A stretch of DNA of 7,680 nucleotides from assembly GCA_023151335.1 (NCBI GenBank), contig JAKLJF010000227.1, positions 1 to 7,680 of the forward strand, in the 5' to 3' direction. The stretch comes from Thermoanaerobaculia bacterium (lineage in GTDB: Bacteria; Bacteroidota; Bacteroidia; Chitinophagales; Saprospiraceae). The position numbers and the translations under genes were made by a program. How positions within the stretch are numbered: position 1 is the first letter of the stretch; the number at the start of each line of letters is the position of its first letter. Under the pieces are notes generated by a model. The model was given only the letters and a program-made list of their open reading frames with translations. It had not been told where the DNA came from and ran no database searches. Positions 6,469 through 7,680 of this stretch are shown piece after piece.

Positions 6469-7680
6469 CTGGCGCTTAATGTGCCGGACACGACCGCTTT
6501 GCATCCGGGCGGCTACAAGTATTATAAAATTAGCGTGGATGCCGGCAAAGACCTGCTTATAACCCTGCGCAATGTTGCTGTTGCGGGAGTGAACCGCGGG
6601 CGGCTGTTTGTCGGATTCGACCGGGCGCCATCGGGCGCCGACTTCGATATTACCGATGACGATGGGCCGGAGACCAAACTGGTGTTGATCCCCAACACAC
6701 AAGCCGGGAATTTTTACGTATTGGCGCAGTTGGGCAGTACGGGTGGGCCAATGCCTGCTGCCGAAATTCTGGCCCGGGCCTTGCCGTTCTCCCTGCTCGA
6801 CGTTACACCGGACCACGTAGGACGTGGTTTGGTGACTACTACGCTCCGGGGCGCCGGTTTCCGGCCCAACACGGTGGTGCAAATCCGGAAAAACGGTGTC
6901 GTATATGCCGGGGCGATTATTTCGAATTTAAAAAACAGCATGGAAATGGATGTCCGCTGGCAGCTCGATTCGGTGCCGGAGGATGTTTATGACGTGGTGG
7001 CAATCAATGGAAATGAGGAGGTAATGCTTTCCGCCGCGCTGACAGTAGAGCCCGCACAACAACTCCGCATCAGCGTCGTGGAAAACCTGCCGAGAGAAAT
7101 AAGGGTCTTCAATAAGGTTTCTTTACCGATTGGATTTGTAAATACCGGAAATCTCGATGTACCGTTGGCCGATGCTACTTTGCTCTTTCCATCATTTGTG
7201 AAAGTTTCTCAAGTAACGTCTACTCCTGAAAAAATCATCCGGCTGACCCAGTTGATCGATACGGCGGTTTATTATTCCGACGATATGTTGTCAGCGGGTG
7301 TATCCAGTATGATGCCGCTTATCTTGAAAAATGTAAAACCCGGCGAAAAACTGTTTCTGAGTTTTCAGGTGAGCGATCTTCCGTCTGGTGTGTTACCGTT
7401 GGAAATCCAGGTATTTCCGTATACGGTTGAACAATACATTCAAAAACAAGCGCTGGTTGTGGAAGAGCAACGGCAAGAGATTGCTTCGATGACAAATCCG
7501 CCAGCGAACTTGTTGACGGCGATAGCCGATAAAGATAGTTTCCGGAATATTATGTTCCGGCCTTTTCTCGTAAAAGGTATTTTTACCGAAGCGGATGTGG
7601 CGGCAGCGGATGTTGAATGCCGGCAATGTCCCGGCATGATTACCTACCGGCCAGGAGTCAATACCGGCACTGCAAAATAC
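5623..7680 (+). CDS. In-frame continuation of the same giant protein after the TAA (3' partial)
   Basis: The same reading frame continues for 686 codons without another stop and runs off the window. It begins in the middle of a CARDB domain: the residues right after the stop (LLIDVA) match the last strands of the other CARDB copies, for example LLLQTD in the sixth. It then encodes CARDB repeats 6 and 7, a PPC-like beta-sandwich, an IPT/TIG-like domain and an unassigned C-terminal part. There is no ribosome binding site or convincing start near 5623: the first in-frame ATG is at 6325, inside CARDB repeat 7, and the TTG at 5626 has no Shine-Dalgarno-like sequence. An automated caller may list this as a separate gene with an internal start. 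I read it as the detached 3' part of the upstream gene, either a recent pseudogene or a sequence error at 5620-5622. Confidence 0.85.
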   Translation, partial: MLIDVAHDWEAQADDANPANDLALRPITIYLQSTPDLQISDLSAPVKVYASEKFYLHYTVVNNGAGEVSGKSISDRVVLSNDLYLKGADIDLGFRTATRTLLTGSSYTDSIQLTIPVYAAGNYYLLLQTDSKENIYEFQGESNNIAWLLLQITPINDVAGNLTVTEVETPDSALLGEPLSIRYVLKNTGDSLVSGTLRDASYLSTDQLFDDVSDRLHTISNYSVNLQPGDSLEQMLIAPALTAKAGDYFGLIRDNIAATTRESSFDDNLGVAQQSLFIDARPLALNVPDTTALHPGGYKYYKISVDAGKDLLITLRNVAVAGVNRGRLFVGFDRAPSGADFDITDDDGPETKLVLIPNTQAGNFYVLAQLGSTGGPMPAAEILARALPFSLLDVTPDHVGRGLVTTTLRGAGFRPNTVVQIRKNGVVYAGAIISNLKNSMEMDVRWQLDSVPEDVYDVVAINGNEEVMLSAALTVEPAQQLRISVVENLPREIRVFNKVSLPIGFVNTGNLDVPLADATLLFPSFVKVSQVTSTPEKIIRLTQLIDTAVYYSDDMLSAGVSSMMPLILKNVKPGEKLFLSFQVSDLPSGVLPLEIQVFPYTVEQYIQKQALVVEEQRQEIASMTNPPANLLTAIADKDSFRNIMFRPFLVKGIFTEADVAAADVECRQCPGMITYRPGVNTGTAKY
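6469..6786 (+). other. PPC-like (pre-peptidase C-terminal type) beta-sandwich
   Basis: About 106 residues. The order of elements is YKYYKISVDAGKDLLITL, then RLFVGFDRAPSGADFDI, then ETKLVLIPNTQAGNFYVLAQ. This follows the PPC pattern 'y.f.v.aG..l.i.l ... dlyv..g..Ps...yd ... e.......aG.yyvlv'. PPC domains are non-catalytic modules of secreted proteins. It lies directly after CARDB repeat 7 and downstream of the TAA. Confidence 0.65.
6787..7053 (+). other. IPT/TIG-like domain
   Basis: About 89 residues with LLDVTPDHVGRGLVTTTLRG and GAGFRPNTVVQIRKNG, matching the 'v.P..g..g..vti.G.gF...t.v.....g' opening of IPT/TIG Ig-like folds. It closes with PEDVYDVVAINGNEEVMLS, the usual 'g.Ydv.v.n..g....' end strand. 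It occurs once. The call is by pattern only and moderately sure. Confidence 0.55.
7054..7680 (+). other. Unassigned C-terminal segment, continues past the window
   Basis: About 209 residues. The first part (RISVVENLPREIRVFNKVSL, then IGFVNTGNLDVPLADATLLF) looks like another beta-sandwich with a VNTG strand, as in CARDB or NEW3-type domains. A second part has PLILKNVKPGEKLFLSFQVS, again a sandwich-like pattern. From about 7420 it becomes more helical and charged (EQYIQKQALVVEEQRQEIAS), then CRQCPGM (from 7618). I do not recognise a family for the last 85 residues. The frame is open at base 7680, so the protein continues. Confidence 0.5.

Noticed and set aside
6313..6882. Minus-strand open frame of 189 codons
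   Set aside because: The longest antisense frame, but it lies fully opposite CARDB repeat 7 and the PPC-like domain, whose + strand translation shows clear family motifs. Its composition is biased and no domain is visible.
7617..7637. Perfect 7-base inverted repeat (ATGCCGG / CCGGCAT) with a 7-base loop, as a terminator
   Set aside because: It lies inside the open coding frame and has no following T run. The GC-rich codons produce such pairs by chance.

Overview
The window is almost entirely one very large coding frame on the + strand. The frame is already open at base 1 and still open at base 7680, so both ends of the gene lie outside. It holds 2560 codons, and the only in-frame stop is a TAA at 5620-5622. 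The frame is the same on both sides of it, and the stop falls inside one copy of a repeated domain. The best reading is a single giant gene (or a recently broken one) split by one nonsense codon or one base error, not two genes.

The protein looks like a secreted or surface-exposed multidomain protein of a Bacteroidota bacterium, perhaps of the Saprospiria/Chitinophagia/Cytophagia type. The evidence is the composite N-terminal module: a parallel beta-helix ending in 'DYNN.(F/L).TTG ... LAAWQ ... DIGADEF', Ig/PKD-like repeats with 'CPGE...W.TG...', and a CARDB array. This combination is common in large extracellular proteins of that phylum. The exact taxon cannot be fixed from the window.

Layout by base position: first beta-helix module, 5' truncated (1-1023); CARDB-like spacer (1027-1350); second beta-helix module (1357-2580); second CARDB-like spacer (2587-2907); three Ig/PKD-like repeats, each with a cysteine pair (2917-3552); a fibronectin III-like domain (3553-3840); seven CARDB repeats (3841-6468), with the TAA in the fifth; a PPC-like beta-sandwich (6469-6786); an IPT/TIG-like domain (6787-7053); and an unassigned segment running off the window (7054-7680).

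No intergenic DNA, promoter, terminator, RNA gene, insertion sequence or CRISPR array is visible. The signal peptide expected at the N terminus and any sorting domain at the C terminus would be outside the window. A role in adhesion, matrix or carbohydrate contact is inferred from the domain types; no catalytic site was recognised.
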